A DNA stretch of 64,000 nucleotides from Bacteroidales bacterium (lineage in GTDB: Bacteria > Bacteroidota > Bacteroidia > Bacteroidales > Marinilabiliaceae), in assembly GCA_015061285.1 (NCBI GenBank), contig SUWW01000003.1, forward strand, positions 62,001 to 126,000. The letters are read 5' to 3'. A program made the translations under genes and the position numbers. Numbering within the stretch: the stretch's first letter is position 1; the number at the start of each line of letters is the position of its first letter. The notes beneath the pieces are model-generated. The model was not told where the DNA came from. It saw only the letters and a program-made list of their open reading frames with translations, and searched no databases. Below are positions 44,616-53,380 of the stretch, one piece after another.

Positions 44616-45770
44616 ATGTCACAAAGATTTATCCTCAATGAAGTTTCGTACTTCGGTGCGGGTTGCCGCAAAGAACTTCCAGGCGCTCTCCGTCGTCTAA
44701 ACCTACACAAAGCCCTCGTTTGTTCCGATAAAGGTCTTATAAAAGTTGGTACCACCAAAATGGTTACCGATGTGCTCGATGAAGCTAAAATACCATACGA
44801 GATATATAGCGAGATAAAGCCAAACCCAACCGTAACTAATGTAAAACAAGGTGTTGAAGCATTCAAAAAATCTGGCGCCGACTGCATCATTGCCATTGGT
44901 GGTGGTTCGTCGATGGATACTGCAAAAGGTATCGGCATCGTATGCAACAACCCCGAATTTGCCGATGTTGTTTCGCTTGAAGGTTGCGCCGACACCAAAC
45001 ACAAATCGGTGCCCATCATAGCATTGCCAACTACGGCTGGTACTGGTGCCGAGGTTACTATCAACTACGTAATCATCGACGAAGAGAAGCAGAAGAAGAT
45101 GGTCTGTGTCGATCCTAACGATATTCCTTGCGTTGCTATTGTCGACCCAGAACTTATGTATTCTTTGCCTAAAGGTCTCACCGCTGCTACTGGTATGGAC
45201 GCTCTCACTCATGCCATCGAAGGCTATATCACCAAAGGCGCTTGGGTGATGAGTGATATGTATGAACTTCAGGCTATTAAGATGATAGCAGAGAACTTGC
45301 CTACCGCTGTTTTCGAACCTAAAAACCCTGTAGGTCGCGAAGCAATGGCGTTAGCTCAGTATATTGCAGCTCAAGCATTCTCTAACGTTGGCTTAGGTCT
45401 TGTGCATGGTATGGCTCACCCAATGGGTAGTTTGTTCGACATTCCTCATGGTGTGGCCAATGCGCTATTGTTGCCTACTATCATGGAATTCAATATGCCA
45501 TGCTGCATCGAGAAATTTGGCGTTATTGCTCGTACTATGGGTGTCGATACCACTGGCATGACTAAGGAACAGGCTGCACAAGCTGCTTGCGACGCTGTCA
45601 AAGCGCTATCTATAAAAGTAGAGATACCTCAGCGTTTGTCGGATCTTGGCATCAAAGAGAGCGATATTGAAGCTCTTGCTGCTCAGGCTATTCAAGATGT
45701 TTGTACGCCGGGCAATCCTCGTGAAGTTACAATTGATGATATTAGAGCTTTATACAAAAAGGTTCTCTAA
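44616..45770 (+). CDS. fucO: Lactaldehyde reductase / iron-containing alcohol dehydrogenase
   Basis: This group III Fe-dependent alcohol dehydrogenase has 384 residues and reduces L-lactaldehyde to 1,2-propanediol during fucose or rhamnose fermentation. It follows E. coli FucO closely along its length, as I recall that sequence. Landmarks are IAIGGGSSMDTAKGIGI (nucleotide binding), LPTTAGTGAEVTINYVI, ATGMDALTHAIEGYIT, and the metal-binding His residues in GLVHGMAHPMGSLFDIPHG. The frame extends 12 codons upstream, but the ATG at 44616 gives the normal family N-terminus, MSQRFILNE. No fucose or rhamnose genes are adjacent, and related propanediol oxidoreductases are possible. Confidence 0.9.
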   Translation: MSQRFILNEVSYFGAGCRKELPGALRRLNLHKALVCSDKGLIKVGTTKMVTDVLDEAKIPYEIYSEIKPNPTVTNVKQGVEAFKKSGADCIIAIGGGSSMDTAKGIGIVCNNPEFADVVSLEGCADTKHKSVPIIALPTTAGTGAEVTINYVIIDEEKQKKMVCVDPNDIPCVAIVDPELMYSLPKGLTAATGMDALTHAIEGYITKGAWVMSDMYELQAIKMIAENLPTAVFEPKNPVGREAMALAQYIAAQAFSNVGLGLVHGMAHPMGSLFDIPHGVANALLLPTIMEFNMPCCIEKFGVIARTMGVDTTGMTKEQAAQAACDAVKALSIKVEIPQRLSDLGIKESDIEALAAQAIQDVCTPGNPREVTIDDIRALYKKVL

Positions 45771-45829
45771 TTATATTTGTAGCCGAATTTATACTTAGAC
45801 GTTACTCTAATTATATAATACGTACAGAG

Positions 45830-45876
45830 AAATGCCGCAGATAGTCGTGATAGATTATCTGCGGCATTTGTTTTTT
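45830..45876. terminator. Bidirectional terminator between fucO and the LTA-synthase-like gene
   Basis: A perfect 14-bp stem pairs AAATGCCGCAGATA (45830-45843) with TATCTGCGGCATTT (45856-45869), followed by a T6 run. The flanking genes converge. Confidence 0.9.
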
Positions 45877-45898
45877 ATGCGTATACAAGCAATGTTAT

Positions 45899-47830
45899 TT
45901 ACTTATGCTCTCTGAATATTTCGGAGAAATATAATTGCTTTAGAGCCTTTAGCGCATTGGCTTTGCGTTGTGTCAATGAATCGGGCAATGTGCTTAGTAC
46001 GTATTCGGTGTTTATGGCTATTGTTTGGCTTAGCGAGTCGGCCAATAGGTCTTGTCCTGCTTTGAAATATTTAGCATTGCTAAGCGTGAGATTTGCCAAT
46101 GTAGGCACAATGTCGGAGTGACTTCCCATGCGCGACGTGTCGGCTCTAACATCAATATTTTTAGGTATGTATATGTAAAGAGGCACAGAATAGCGCATGT
46201 ATCTGTTTTTCTCATCGTTGGGCAGTATGAGTCGTATATTGTGGTCGCCTGTGATTGCTACAATCGTGTTTTGTGCTGCGGGCGAACTCTTCAGGCGAGT
46301 CATGAATCGCCCGAGTTCGTTGCTTTCATATTGGTATCCATGAAGATATGCTGTAGTTGAAGCATTGTCGGCAGCAAAGGCATCGTCGGGAGTGTTGTCT
46401 AAGTCGATACGTCCAAATTCATATCCATCGGGAAACTCAAATGGCGTGTGGCTTGTCGATGTCAGACATAACATGAATTTAGGTTTGTCGCTTGGCTCTT
46501 CAAGCATTTTGTTGACAGTCTTTAGCATGTCGCCATCGTATACGCCCCATGTTTGATTGCACTCTACATCGGGATATTTGTCGAGCATTTCATATTTTCC
46601 GTAGACATGGTCGAAACTTTGCTTTGGTAGCACGTCGATTAGGTTGCGCCACGATATTTCGATACCCGACACGAAGTATGTATCGTAGCCATTCTCTTTG
46701 AATAGTTTAGCTGTCGACGTAGGATAGCTTATGTTGCGATATGCCGATGTAAACATGTGCGGATATGCAGCACTTATGGTCATGTGTTCAACGGCATCGA
46801 TAGTTCCATTGGTAGCCGAAAGAAAATGTCGAAAAAGTATATCCTCGTTGAGGTGCTTTCGCATTTCTCCAAGCAAATCCATGTCATAGAGAGCCTCGTA
46901 GTCTATTAGTCGATTGCTCCAACTTTCTGTAAGTATGATGATTATGTTCATCTTGGGCGCTTTGGGCGCATCGGAGGTAATATCGTAAAGAGCATCGGCT
47001 ATGGCTATGTTTTGTGCGCTATCGTTAGGAATATTGAGCCATTCGGCAATAGCTTCATCTTTAGAACTAAAACCATTATCCGCAAGAATATCAGCGTCAT
47101 TCTGAAGAGCGAATTGCTGCTTCTTTTCGCTCCAAGCCTTTTTCATCATAAATGTTGCATTGGGCACGCAAGCGTTGAGTGTCGACGATGGCGATACGTA
47201 TATATCTTCGGCACGCAGAGGAAATGTGCCCAAATTTCCGCGAATGGCTATAGGTATGATTATTAGTCCTACTGCAATTGCTGCAATTTGTCGTGATTTG
47301 TTCTTGATGCTATTGAGCGTAATGTGCTTGTATACAATACTTATTAGCCAGCCAACTATTACCATAGCTAAAGCTATTTTGATAATTGGAGTGTCGTTCC
47401 ATACGCCTTTTATAATGAGTATTGGCTCTTCGTCTAATAGGTCGAAAGTGACGATGTTGAAGTGCTCTGCGAAGTTGCCGAAGAAAACAATATCGGCTAA
47501 TCCGAGAATAAACATCAGTGTGCCTATAATGGTTGTATACCAGCGATTTATGCTAAAGGTCCATTTGCCAGAGTTTATTACTGTAGCTACAATAGCGATT
47601 ATGAATATTGGCAAAATGGCGTAAGCTGCAATCTGTGCATCAAAACGTATGGCATTCGCAATAGCTAAAGGAATGTGTTGGACGTTGTCGCTAAATAGGT
47701 TTACATCTGCAAATTTGAACGTAAATGCTATGCGAGCTATCATCTGAATAGCTATGAGAATTGCCATAGACATTAGTACGTTGAAAATGAGAGTGCCCGC
47801 CACGCACACTCTGCTGCTGGTATTTTTCAT
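45899..47830 (-). CDS. LTA-synthase-like membrane sulfatase-fold protein
   Basis: This 643-residue protein has about five N-terminal membrane helices (to about residue 190) and a large periplasmic alkaline-phosphatase-fold domain of the sulfatase/LtaS type. Landmarks are NIIIILTESWSN (metal Glu), the presumptive Thr nucleophile in SATNGTIDAVEHM, HTPFEFP, and the late metal motif ITGDHN. In Gram-negatives such proteins transfer phosphoglycerol or phosphoethanolamine to envelope glycolipids or glycans. The product here is unknown. It is transcribed divergently from the related YejM-like gene. Confidence 0.88.
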   Translation of the reverse strand: MKNTSSRVCVAGTLIFNVLMSMAILIAIQMIARIAFTFKFADVNLFSDNVQHIPLAIANAIRFDAQIAAYAILPIFIIAIVATVINSGKWTFSINRWYTTIIGTLMFILGLADIVFFGNFAEHFNIVTFDLLDEEPILIIKGVWNDTPIIKIALAMVIVGWLISIVYKHITLNSIKNKSRQIAAIAVGLIIIPIAIRGNLGTFPLRAEDIYVSPSSTLNACVPNATFMMKKAWSEKKQQFALQNDADILADNGFSSKDEAIAEWLNIPNDSAQNIAIADALYDITSDAPKAPKMNIIIILTESWSNRLIDYEALYDMDLLGEMRKHLNEDILFRHFLSATNGTIDAVEHMTISAAYPHMFTSAYRNISYPTSTAKLFKENGYDTYFVSGIEISWRNLIDVLPKQSFDHVYGKYEMLDKYPDVECNQTWGVYDGDMLKTVNKMLEEPSDKPKFMLCLTSTSHTPFEFPDGYEFGRIDLDNTPDDAFAADNASTTAYLHGYQYESNELGRFMTRLKSSPAAQNTIVAITGDHNIRLILPNDEKNRYMRYSVPLYIYIPKNIDVRADTSRMGSHSDIVPTLANLTLSNAKYFKAGQDLLADSLSQTIAINTEYVLSTLPDSLTQRKANALKALKQLYFSEIFREHK

Positions 47831-47858
47831 CTTGAAAAACGTAGTTTATTTCGGGCCG

Positions 47859-47866
47859 CAAAGATA
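47859..47866 (-). promoter_or_regulatory. -7 box for the LTA-synthase-like gene
   Basis: The minus strand reads TATCTTTG, matching TAnnTTTG, 28 bp before the start codon. No -33 box at normal distance was found. Confidence 0.45.
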
Positions 47867-47884
47867 CAAAATGTGTGTGTTCAC

Positions 47885-47914
47885 TTTGTCATTGGATACA
47901 TTGCGTTAATTTTG
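47885..47914 (+). promoter_or_regulatory. Promoter for the YejM-like gene
   Basis: TTTG (47885-47888) and TAATTTTG (47907-47914) are spaced by 18 bp. Initiation would fall only a few bases before the ATG at 47927, so the ATG at 47939 is an alternative start. Confidence 0.6.
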
Positions 47915-47926
47915 CCGCGAGATTCT

Positions 47927-49744
47927 ATGTGTAATAATATGAAGAGGTTTTTTTCTTTTTATCTATTCTCCGTTGTTGACTTTTTATTAGTATTATTTGT
48001 TGCGTTATTCATAACTAATAGTGCGTCTATTCTTGATGCGTGTGGATGGCTATATTTTTCAACTGCGAGCATATCGCAGTCAGCCATATTTGCGCTCGCT
48101 CCATTTATCGTTGCTTTATTATTCTATGTAGTAGGAATGAAGCGTGTTAGTTCAATAGTGCATATAGTGTTAGTAGCGCTCTTAATTTTCTTTCTATGTA
48201 TTGATATAAAGATATTTTCCATATATCGCTTCCATATAAATGGCTTTGTAATGAATATGGTTATGGGGCCTAATGCCGAGCAGATTTTTTCGTTCGGAAC
48301 TAAGATATATCTACAATTGGCATTGTCGCTTGTGGCTGTTGTCCTAATATGTCTTTTAGAGTGGTGGCTGGCTGGTAAGATGTGTAAATTGATTAATAGG
48401 CGAATATCCATAATTACGATAGTAGCGCTTATTGTATTTATGTTTACTTCTCAACTTACCCATGCTTATGGCGCTTTTGTGGCTCGTCCATCTGTGGTGA
48501 AAACTGCGCGACTCATTCCCTACAACTATCCATTGACAGCTCGTAGTCTGATGCGTTCGTTAGGGTTCACGCCTGCTGAGGTTACTTCTATTGAAAAATC
48601 TTCTGGCGATATACAATATCCACTGCACGATATTATATGTCACACCCCCGATTCTCTACCTAACATTGTAGTGATATTTATCGATGCATGGAGCAAGCGC
48701 TCTCTTACCGATGAGTGTATGCCTAATATTTTTAGCTATGCTCAGCACAATATCTATTATGCCAATCATCGTGCTTGTAGCAATGGTACGCGTAGTAGTA
48801 TTTTTTCAACTTTTTTCTCTGTACCAGATATTTATTGGAAAGATTTTGAATCGTCTCATGTAAGTCCGCTTGTTATCGAGCGAATGTTGCAATTAGGGTA
48901 TGATATGCGTTTCTATCCGAGCGCTACTTTGCGTAATCCACCTTTTTCGGATGTCGTGTTTTTCAACGTGCCAAATTTGCGCACCGAGACAGAAGGAGCT
49001 ACAACTTTGGAACGCGATAAGCGCTTAGCTAACGATTTTATTGCTGATTTACCGCAAATGCAAAAGTCTTCTAACCCGTTCTTTGCATTTCTTTTCTTCG
49101 ACTTAGCTCATAGCCCAGAATTGCCTCAAGAACTAACGACGAAATTTCAGCCATCGTGGACATTTGCCGATTACCCTGCTCTTAGCAATGATGCCGATCC
49201 TACTCCATTCTTAAATCTTTATCGCAATTGTTGTTACCAGATAGATTCCTTTGTCGGCGAAGTGCTTAAGCAAATTGAAGCCTACGATGATAATACTATA
49301 GTAATTATAAGCGGCGATCACGCTCAGGAGTTCAACGAAAACCATAAAAACTATTGGGGACACAATAGCAATTTTTCGCAATGGCAAATAGCCGTTCCTT
49401 TCATAATGCATACACCTCGCGACACTGCTCGTGTGGTGGAATATCGCACAACGCACTACGATGTTGTGCCTACGCTGATGAATAGGTATTTAGGTGTTGA
49501 TAATACTATTTCTGATTATAGCGTTGGTTTGCCGCTCGATTCTACTGCTGATAGAGGATGGCACATTGTTGGGTCGGAACTCAACTTCGCTTTCATTGTC
49601 CAAGGTGACACTATTCTCGAAAAACTACCTGATAATAGTTTGCAAGTGTACGATCCCAATATGAATGAAGTTGATTCATACAATATCAACCCACAGAAAT
49701 TCAATGAAGTCATCAACAAAATGAATCGCTATTATAAGCAATAG
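47927..49744 (+). CDS. YejM/PbgA-like membrane sulfatase-fold protein
   Basis: This protein of about 605 residues has five N-terminal membrane helices and a periplasmic alkaline-phosphatase-type domain. Landmarks are NIVVIFIDAWSKRS, the presumptive nucleophile segment CSNGTRSSIFSTFF, LFFDLAHSP, and VIISGDHAQEFNE with WGHNSNFS. The pattern fits the DUF3413-sulfatase family of YejM/PbgA, which in enterobacteria regulates LPS synthesis or traffics lipids. The role in this organism is not known. The open frame begins at 47873, but the promoter position supports 47927 or the ATG at 47939. Its stop codon abuts that of the convergent GH5 gene. Confidence 0.86.
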   Translation: MCNNMKRFFSFYLFSVVDFLLVLFVALFITNSASILDACGWLYFSTASISQSAIFALAPFIVALLFYVVGMKRVSSIVHIVLVALLIFFLCIDIKIFSIYRFHINGFVMNMVMGPNAEQIFSFGTKIYLQLALSLVAVVLICLLEWWLAGKMCKLINRRISIITIVALIVFMFTSQLTHAYGAFVARPSVVKTARLIPYNYPLTARSLMRSLGFTPAEVTSIEKSSGDIQYPLHDIICHTPDSLPNIVVIFIDAWSKRSLTDECMPNIFSYAQHNIYYANHRACSNGTRSSIFSTFFSVPDIYWKDFESSHVSPLVIERMLQLGYDMRFYPSATLRNPPFSDVVFFNVPNLRTETEGATTLERDKRLANDFIADLPQMQKSSNPFFAFLFFDLAHSPELPQELTTKFQPSWTFADYPALSNDADPTPFLNLYRNCCYQIDSFVGEVLKQIEAYDDNTIVIISGDHAQEFNENHKNYWGHNSNFSQWQIAVPFIMHTPRDTARVVEYRTTHYDVVPTLMNRYLGVDNTISDYSVGLPLDSTADRGWHIVGSELNFAFIVQGDTILEKLPDNSLQVYDPNMNEVDSYNINPQKFNEVINKMNRYYKQ

Positions 49745-51061
49745 CTATTCTTCGGTGTTATCTCTTATGTTTGTGAGCTCTTGGTTGATTTCTTCTATCA
49801 AAGCCATCGTGCTATCGTCGGCAAATACGGAGTTTAATCCTTGCTCTTCTTGTGCTGGGTCGCCTGTGTATGGATCTCCCAATTCCCAGAACGTATGTTG
49901 AGGCTTTGCTTCGCCGCCCCAAGCCCAGAAGTTGCACCCTACAAAACGCCCACCGCGACGAGCTTGTAGTAGAATGGTGTTGAATATGCTGCGATAGTAT
50001 TCGTCACGCAAGTGTGTTGAACTTGAGAGTGAGAACTGAAAACTATCTCGTGGAAAACCAAACTCTTCGAGCACTAATGGTTTATTGTACTTATCTGCAA
50101 TCACAAGATGATCGTCGATGTACATACCAGTGTTTATCTTTGAGCGTTTTAGGTGGCTCTCGAGGCTGTCACTCTTTGCCCAACCCCAATTGTATGGCCA
50201 AATGTGTATGTTAAGATAGTCGATGTTTGGGTCGGAACTTAGTCTGTCGTATAGCATTATGTCGTCTTCGCAGCCAAAAATGCCTTCACTTCCAATAGAA
50301 ATGAGGTGGTTCGAGTCGAGTTCCGCAATAAGTTTTGCCGTGTGCGAAATCCAATCTACGAATGCCTCTTTATTGCTATCGTCGAAGCAGCGAGGTTCGT
50401 TGCCAATTTGCCACGACATAATTGCTGGTTCTTGCGTGTACAATCTGTGTGTATATCTATTTGTGCGACCAAGAATATAGCGCACATGATTGTCGAAAAG
50501 TTGTTTTGCACTGTCTGATTTCATGTATTGCTTAACGTAGCGCATGTATTTAGGCCAACCATCTACACTCGGTATTGGGGCTTTGCCATATCCTGCCCAT
50601 TGTAAATACACCGAATAACCGCCACTCCATTCCCACGAGTTATTTAGGTATAGTACGGCCTTCATATCTCGTTTGTCGAGTTCGTATATTAGGTAGTCGA
50701 GGCCATCGAGGAGTGTGTCGTTGTATACGCCAGGCTCATATTGTAGTGTCGGTCGTATGCGCGAAGGCAATCCAATCTCACCATCGCCGCCTACGAGAAT
50801 TCGCAAGTTGTCAATGCCAATTTTTTGCATTAGGTCAAGTTCGTCTTCCAAGCGGTTGCGATCTCCGCCCTCTCCTTGCGATGCTAAAATGGCTCCATAC
50901 CAAAAATTAGTACCTACGTAGTAGTAGTTTTTGCCATCTTTGATCAAATGACCATCGACAACGCTTATATATTTATTATTGCTCTGTATGTTGGTAGTGC
51001 TGTTTTGGCAACCTATTAGTATGCATACAACAAGCATACTTAGTAAAGAAAAGGCTTTCAT
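49745..51061 (-). CDS. GH5-type mannanase/cellulase-like lipoprotein
   Basis: This glycoside hydrolase of 438 residues has a TIM barrel similar to endo-beta-mannanases (GH5_7 type). A signal peptide ends in LIGC with Cys18 lipidated. The acid/base Glu is in WQIGNEPRCF near residue 221 and the nucleophile Glu in PLVLEEFGFPRD near 330. Aromatic residues such as NFWAWGGEA line the putative cleft. It should cleave beta-mannan-like glycans at the cell surface. The frame opens at 51082, but the promoter and signal peptide favour the ATG at 51061. No sus genes are linked. Confidence 0.87.
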   Translation of the reverse strand: MKAFSLLSMLVVCILIGCQNSTTNIQSNNKYISVVDGHLIKDGKNYYYVGTNFWYGAILASQGEGGDRNRLEDELDLMQKIGIDNLRILVGGDGEIGLPSRIRPTLQYEPGVYNDTLLDGLDYLIYELDKRDMKAVLYLNNSWEWSGGYSVYLQWAGYGKAPIPSVDGWPKYMRYVKQYMKSDSAKQLFDNHVRYILGRTNRYTHRLYTQEPAIMSWQIGNEPRCFDDSNKEAFVDWISHTAKLIAELDSNHLISIGSEGIFGCEDDIMLYDRLSSDPNIDYLNIHIWPYNWGWAKSDSLESHLKRSKINTGMYIDDHLVIADKYNKPLVLEEFGFPRDSFQFSLSSSTHLRDEYYRSIFNTILLQARRGGRFVGCNFWAWGGEAKPQHTFWELGDPYTGDPAQEEQGLNSVFADDSTMALIEEINQELTNIRDNTEE

Positions 51062-51095
51062 GTTGTGAATCTTTACAAACAAATGTTAATAAGTG

Positions 51096-51126
51096 CAAAT
51101 ATAAATAAAACAAACAAAGTGACAAA
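51096..51126 (-). promoter_or_regulatory. Promoter for the GH5 gene
   Basis: On the minus strand, TATATTTG (51096-51103) and TTTG (51123-51126) are spaced by 19 bp, matching the consensus fully. Confidence 0.7.
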
Positions 51127-51170
51127 TCAATTGCAAATGATTGGCATTTAGTTTTTTTATATCGCGGTTG

Positions 51171-51566
51171 TCAATCGTCGCCCTCTTCCAAGAATTGCTT
51201 GAGCGCAGCTAAATATGTATCGCGCCAGCCTTCGGTTAAGTCCTCAAAATCTTCGTCGGGAATGTTGGTTTGCTCCACGTCTAATGTCGATTTTTCTGCT
51301 CCGTTGGCAAAAATCTTCATCGTCACGATTGATTTCTCAGTTTGTTCACCGAAATACCACTCTTGTTTCACCAATTTATTGGGTTCAAACTCCAAGTTTT
51401 GTCCGCAGATGTCGCCTTCCCAAAGTTCGAATTCGCTGCCCACTTCGGTCGACATTTTTGCTGGATAGCCAGTCCAAAGTTCCAGTGCGAAAGGGTTGGT
51501 TAGTGCTGAGTATACGTCTTCTGCCGAAGCTCCTAATTTTATGCGAGTCTTGAATGTCTTTGGCAT
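51171..51566 (-). CDS. SRPBCC/AHSA1-domain protein
   Basis: This small cytoplasmic protein of 131 residues has the START/Bet v1-like fold of the Aha1-C family. It opens with TFKTRIKLGASAEDVYSALTN and has LELWTGYPAKMS, GGI-like segments replaced by LWEGDICGQNLEF, and a C-terminal helix DLTEGWRDTYLAALKQFLEEG. Members bind hydrophobic ligands, and the role here is unknown. The frame continues upstream to 51590, but the -7 box at 51588-51595 overlaps that extension, so the ATG at 51566 is chosen. Confidence 0.88.
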   Translation of the reverse strand: MPKTFKTRIKLGASAEDVYSALTNPFALELWTGYPAKMSTEVGSEFELWEGDICGQNLEFEPNKLVKQEWYFGEQTEKSIVTMKIFANGAEKSTLDVEQTNIPDEDFEDLTEGWRDTYLAALKQFLEEGDD

Positions 51567-51587
51567 TTTATTGATCTTTTTATTTCG

Positions 51588-51595
51588 CAAAAGTA
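51588..51595 (-). promoter_or_regulatory. -7 box for the SRPBCC gene
   Basis: The minus strand reads TACTTTTG, 21 bp before the ATG at 51566. The -33 element is not clear. Confidence 0.5.
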
Positions 51596-51663
51596 ATCAT
51601 CGTGAGAGATACTTCACTTGATAAATATTCTTTGTATCTTGAGCGCATAAATATGATTTTTCT

Positions 51664-51960
51664 ATGAGTACACAAGTAATGAATGAAGCAATTGCCAACT
51701 ACTTCAGAACGCAACCTGTTGTGAAGGCATGGCTCTTTGGCTCGTTTGCGCGTGGTGAAGAGACTCCGCTCAGCGACGTAGATTTGCTTGTGCAGTACGA
51801 CGAAGGAGGTATAAGTCTCTTGAAACATGCCGCTATGATATGCGAATTAGAGAAAATACTTGACCGCCCCGTTGATATTGTGGAAGACGGAACGCTCTTG
51901 CCTTTTGCTACAGATAGTGCAAATCGCGATAAAAAACTTATTTATGAGAGAAAACGTTAG
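51664..51960 (+). CDS. MNT-family nucleotidyltransferase antitoxin (MntA-like)
   Basis: This minimal nucleotidyltransferase of 98 residues has the GSFARGE signature (Gly26, Ser27) followed by SDVDLLV, giving catalytic Asp38 and Asp40 with Asp71 as the third carboxylate. In characterised HEPN-MNT pairs the MNT protein adds AMP units to a Tyr of the HEPN toxin and so silences it. The gene overlaps the start of the HEPN gene by 17 bp, the usual coupled arrangement. All catalytic residues are present, so it should be active. Confidence 0.92.
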   Translation: MSTQVMNEAIANYFRTQPVVKAWLFGSFARGEETPLSDVDLLVQYDEGGISLLKHAAMICELEKILDRPVDIVEDGTLLPFATDSANRDKKLIYERKR

Positions 51961-52444
51961 AGATCGTAATCGTCTGGAACACATGATTGAAGCCATCGAT
52001 TGTATTCTCGATTTTGCCGATGGTAAGACGAAAGGTGAGTTGGAGGCTGATAGACTGAGATATTTCGGTGTCATAAAAAATATTGAAATTATCGGTGAGG
52101 CAGCTTATAAATTGACGCGCGCTTTTTGTCGTAAATATTCTGATACACCTTGGGAGTTTATTGCTAAAATGCGCCATGTGTTGGTGCACGACTATTATCA
52201 AATCGACGCTTTGGAAGTGTGGAAAGTTATACGTGATGACATCCGACCTCTGCGTGAACAGATTGCTAAATATTTGGCTGAAGTAAATTGGTCAGAGTGG
52301 GAAAAAAATGAGGCTGTGATAGCAGAAAGCGCAACACAGAAAAGTCTCCGCCAAATGGCTATTCGTATGAAACAGCTTGGCTACGACATTGACGAGATTT
52401 GTAGAATAACGAGCTTGAAGAGAGATGATGTTGATGCCTTATAG
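51944..52444 (+). CDS. HEPN-family toxin (HepT-like) with a C-terminal extension
   Basis: This predicted ribonuclease toxin has 166 residues. The HEPN core (about 1-115, DUF86 type) contains the active-site RX4HXY motif as RHVLVHDY, with Arg77, His82 and Tyr84. The Tyr is the expected AMPylation target of the partner. Canonical HepT proteins end near residue 115-140. Here about 50 extra residues follow and finish with a predicted helix-turn-helix-like segment, RMKQLGYDIDEICRITSLKR. The frame is open to 51860, but the ATG at 51944 gives the standard N-terminus and overlap. Confidence 0.9.
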   Translation: MRENVRDRNRLEHMIEAIDCILDFADGKTKGELEADRLRYFGVIKNIEIIGEAAYKLTRAFCRKYSDTPWEFIAKMRHVLVHDYYQIDALEVWKVIRDDIRPLREQIAKYLAEVNWSEWEKNEAVIAESATQKSLRQMAIRMKQLGYDIDEICRITSLKRDDVDAL

Positions 52445-52478
52445 CTAGGCTTTATTTGAACTGATTGGCATAAACACA

Positions 52479-52507
52479 AAAAGAGCGACCACTATAGTCG
52501 CTCTTTT
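52479..52507. terminator. Terminator after the MNT-HEPN pair
   Basis: A perfect 11-bp stem pairs AAAAGAGCGAC (52479-52489) with GTCGCTCTTTT (52497-52507) around a 7-nt loop. It is symmetric and can serve the convergent lipoprotein gene too. Confidence 0.85.
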
Positions 52508-52576
52508 ATTAATTCCACTATTGAAATTCTCTACATTCAGTATCGATTCTGTTGCGTTGAAACTCGTTTTGCTCAT

Positions 52577-53350
52577 TTATTCTGAACGGTCAAAGCATCT
52601 GTAAAGAGCATTTATAAGCCCTTCTGACTTCAATACAAATTGAACAGTATTGATATCAGTTTCAATCTCAATTGTTATGTCGCTTTTTTGCAACGCATGG
52701 ATTAATGCGTCATTTTGTTCCCTATTTAAGTATAAAAAGCCTTTCTTGTCAATCGTCGGATTTGCCTTTACAATTACTTTGTTTCCTTTCTTTGCGACAA
52801 AGTAAACCTTGTCGCAAATCGCATACCAATTTGCATCATCGTCTCTACGAAAACGCATTATCTTGTCAGTAAAAACTCTTACTATCTCCCAACTTCTGTC
52901 CTTATAGTTTCCCATTGGCTCGCCTTTTAGAAAAACTAAAGGTTTGGCAGAATTCCATACAACAGAATCTGGTCGCAGATACCAACTACCAGTATAGAAA
53001 ATACTATCCACCGCTCTCACTTTAGACTCCTTGGTTGCAAACTCTATATTGGTTATATCTTCACCATTCTTTGTCAGTTTATATTCTAAGAGATTAAACC
53101 TTACCGTTCCAGACCAGTTTTGTTCCTTGTAACGACGGCTTTTTTCATATCCAAGAACAAAAGCCTCACTGTCAGATGGGGCGTCAAAACGTTCGGAATA
53201 GTAAACTTCCCCATCCTCTACTTCCTCGTAGAGATAAATTGGTCCGTTTGTAGAATTGTCTACATTGTTGTCAACTCTATTGTCAACTTTGTTCACACAA
53301 GATGTTGTCAAAGCAACTAATAAAAATGGCACTAAAAGATTATAAGTCAT
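52577..53350 (-). CDS. Uncharacterised lipoprotein
   Basis: This 257-residue protein has a signal peptide ending in LTTSC (Cys18). After it comes a short repetitive linker, NKVDNRVDNNVDNS, encoded by near-repeats of about 12 bp, and then a Tyr/Glu-rich region (YLYEEVEDGEVYYSE). The rest is mixed alpha/beta with no motif I recognise, ending in a segment with acidic and Asn-rich helices. It is convergent with the HEPN gene. Function unknown. Confidence 0.75.
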   Translation of the reverse strand: MTYNLLVPFLLVALTTSCVNKVDNRVDNNVDNSTNGPIYLYEEVEDGEVYYSERFDAPSDSEAFVLGYEKSRRYKEQNWSGTVRFNLLEYKLTKNGEDITNIEFATKESKVRAVDSIFYTGSWYLRPDSVVWNSAKPLVFLKGEPMGNYKDRSWEIVRVFTDKIMRFRRDDDANWYAICDKVYFVAKKGNKVIVKANPTIDKKGFLYLNREQNDALIHALQKSDITIEIETDINTVQFVLKSEGLINALYRCFDRSE

Positions 53351-53380
53351 AATGAGTTGTTTTTGGCCTATAGTAACTCC

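Noticed and set aside
51860-51943. Upstream extension of the HEPN toxin inside the antitoxin gene
   Set aside because: The HEPN fold starts at the ATG at 51944, and the extension is simply the antitoxin gene read in another frame.
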